This document shows positions 63,141 through 64,000 of a stretch of 64,000 bases of DNA, in pieces; the first letter of the stretch is position 1; the number at the start of each line of letters is the position of its first letter. The position numbers were made by a program, and so were the translations under genes. The stretch spans positions 25,509 through 89,508 of the forward strand of contig NZ_JACRYL010000016.1 of the NCBI RefSeq assembly GCF_014306625.1, given 5' to 3'. Under the pieces are notes generated by a model. That model saw nothing but the letters and a program-made list of their open reading frames with translations, did not search any database and was not told the DNA's origin. This DNA comes from Pedobacter fastidiosus (lineage in GTDB: Bacteria > Bacteroidota > Bacteroidia > Sphingobacteriales > Sphingobacteriaceae).

Positions 63141-64000
63141 CTAATCCCCAATCTGAGTTTTGTTTAACACCCAACCTAAAAATCCAGGTAGCTTTTTAAT
63201 ATACTCTGCAAACTCCCTATCATTTTCAGCAAAGGCTTTTCCATATTCAAAAATGGATATGTTTTTTTCTGTAAAAAGCAGCCACTCTTTGGCAATATTT
63301 ATGTCGTGTAATGCATTAACATCGACAATTATTAAATCGAATTCTTTACTTAAAACGTCGAAGCCCGCTTTTAAACTTTTTATGCTCTGCGTTTCCAATA
63401 ATGATTCTCTTGCAGTGCTTTTATTCATTATTGTGATCAGATCTTCAGTATGAATTTCTTTTTTAATCAAAAAAGTTTGAAAATTCTGGCTTGTTGCAAG
63501 TGCTTTACTTTCAGATTGAACAACTGGAAGTTCATCAGCAATTAAGAGCACTTTTTTCCCTGTCATTGCAAAAGCATAGGCCAAACAATGAGCGATAAAT
63601 GTTTTGCCTTCACCCGCAACTAAACTTGTAATTCCTAAGATCTTACTTCCATCAACATCCATCTTTTCGGAAATTTCGAATCTTAAAGATCTAAGCATAT
63701 CTCGGTAGAATTCATAATTTAGATTTCCACTTTTATCATTCCAGATTTCTCTAATATTTCTTTCGTTGCTTTCAATTTTATTTAAAACCCCAATTGTATT
63801 TGCTTTTGTAGCATTAGCAAGCTGTGCTGAAGTTTTTATCTTATTATCTGCAATAAAAATTAAGAAAATCCCTGTAAGGCATAAAAAGAAACTTCCCAAT
63901 CCTGAACCCGCCAAGTAGATTGCTTTTTTTGAGGCTTCAGGGTTACCTGGCAAACCAAGCTGTTCTATTTGAAGCCTTAACCCCATACTTTGACCAGACT
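63141..64000 (-). CDS. Wzz/BY-kinase-like polysaccharide co-polymerase, C-terminal part (runs off window)
   Basis: The frame is open to the window edge and continues upstream past the Met at 63986 (Ser-Gly-Gln-Ser precede it), so the N-terminal Wzz part is missing here. Visible are a membrane helix (AIYLAGSGLGSFFLCLTGIF), then a BY-kinase-like ATPase domain with Walker A VAGEGKT. The Walker A' motif reads LLIADE instead of LLIDAD, and Walker B is LIIVDV. The C-terminus ends GWVLNKTQIGD without the tyrosine cluster used for autophosphorylation. It probably sets chain length but may not act as a normal tyrosine autokinase. Its gene is first in view of the long minus-strand assembly operon. Confidence 0.83.
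   Translation of the reverse strand, partial: SGQSMGLRLQIEQLGLPGNPEASKKAIYLAGSGLGSFFLCLTGIFLIFIADNKIKTSAQLANATKANTIGVLNKIESNERNIREIWNDKSGNLNYEFYRDMLRSLRFEISEKMDVDGSKILGITSLVAGEGKTFIAHCLAYAFAMTGKKVLLIADELPVVQSESKALATSQNFQTFLIKKEIHTEDLITIMNKSTARESLLETQSIKSLKAGFDVLSKEFDLIIVDVNALHDINIAKEWLLFTEKNISIFEYGKAFAENDREFAEYIKKLPGFLGWVLNKTQIGD

Noticed and set aside
1..64000. CRISPR arrays, tRNA/rRNA genes, insertion sequences, integrase or phage genes
   Set aside because: Looked for repeated spacers, cloverleaf-like and transposase-like sequence on both strands and saw none that can be supported.

Overview
The window looks like the chromosome of a Bacteroidota bacterium, most likely a Pedobacter/Mucilaginibacter-like member of the Sphingobacteriaceae. 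The evidence is the tandem SusC/SusD outer-membrane uptake pairs, lipoproteins with the Cys-Lys-Lys start typical of the phylum, AT-rich DNA, and promoters that fit the Bacteroidota -7 element TAnnTTTG rather than a sigma-70 -10 box. I see no rRNA, tRNA, CRISPR array or insertion sequence.

Region 1 (1-16563) is a xylan-type polysaccharide utilisation locus on the minus strand. Two SusC/SusD pairs are followed by a GH2 glycosidase, a GH10 endo-xylanase and a GH3 glycosidase. A LacI-family regulator is divergent from the locus, with an 18-bp perfect palindrome in the shared upstream region. Region 2 (16560-19350) holds an MFS exporter and a MarR regulator that diverge from two near-identical operator-like palindromes, then a WalJ-like metallo-hydrolase.

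Region 3 (19351-31505) is a compact hybrid NRPS/PKS gene cluster behind an 820-bp non-coding region with a strong terminator and inverted repeats. Its domain order is A-PCP-KS-AT-ACP-aminotransferase on one protein and C-A-PCP-TE on the next, followed by a dedicated 4'-phosphopantetheinyl transferase. The specificity residues read as threonine, malonyl-CoA and aspartate, so I predict a small diamino-hydroxyhexanoyl-aspartate pseudo-dipeptide or a cyclised form of it.

Region 4 (31509-64000) is a large exopolysaccharide or glycolipid locus in alternating strand blocks. It has at least ten glycosyltransferases, a Wzx-type flippase, a Wzy/O-antigen-ligase-like protein, a Wzz/BY-kinase-like protein that runs off the window, acyl-, amino- and methyltransferases and a cupin. 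Three cassettes stand out. The first is ABC transporter - GT4 - QW-repeat/DxDD terpene-cyclase-like protein - UbiA prenyltransferase - GT2 (33857-39994). The second is HAD phosphatase - DPPR-synthase-like UbiA protein - GMC oxidoreductase - Tat subunit, beside a GT-C glycosyltransferase (39981-45299); it looks like a pathway for a polyprenyl-phosphate pentose donor that is then oxidised and transferred in the periplasm. The third is a second GMC oxidoreductase/Tat subunit pair (55173-57434). A 36-residue single-membrane-segment ORF not expected from ordinary gene calling sits tightly between the Wzy-like gene and an acyltransferase gene (61711-61821).

All functions are inferred from motifs read by eye. 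No database search or structure prediction was run.
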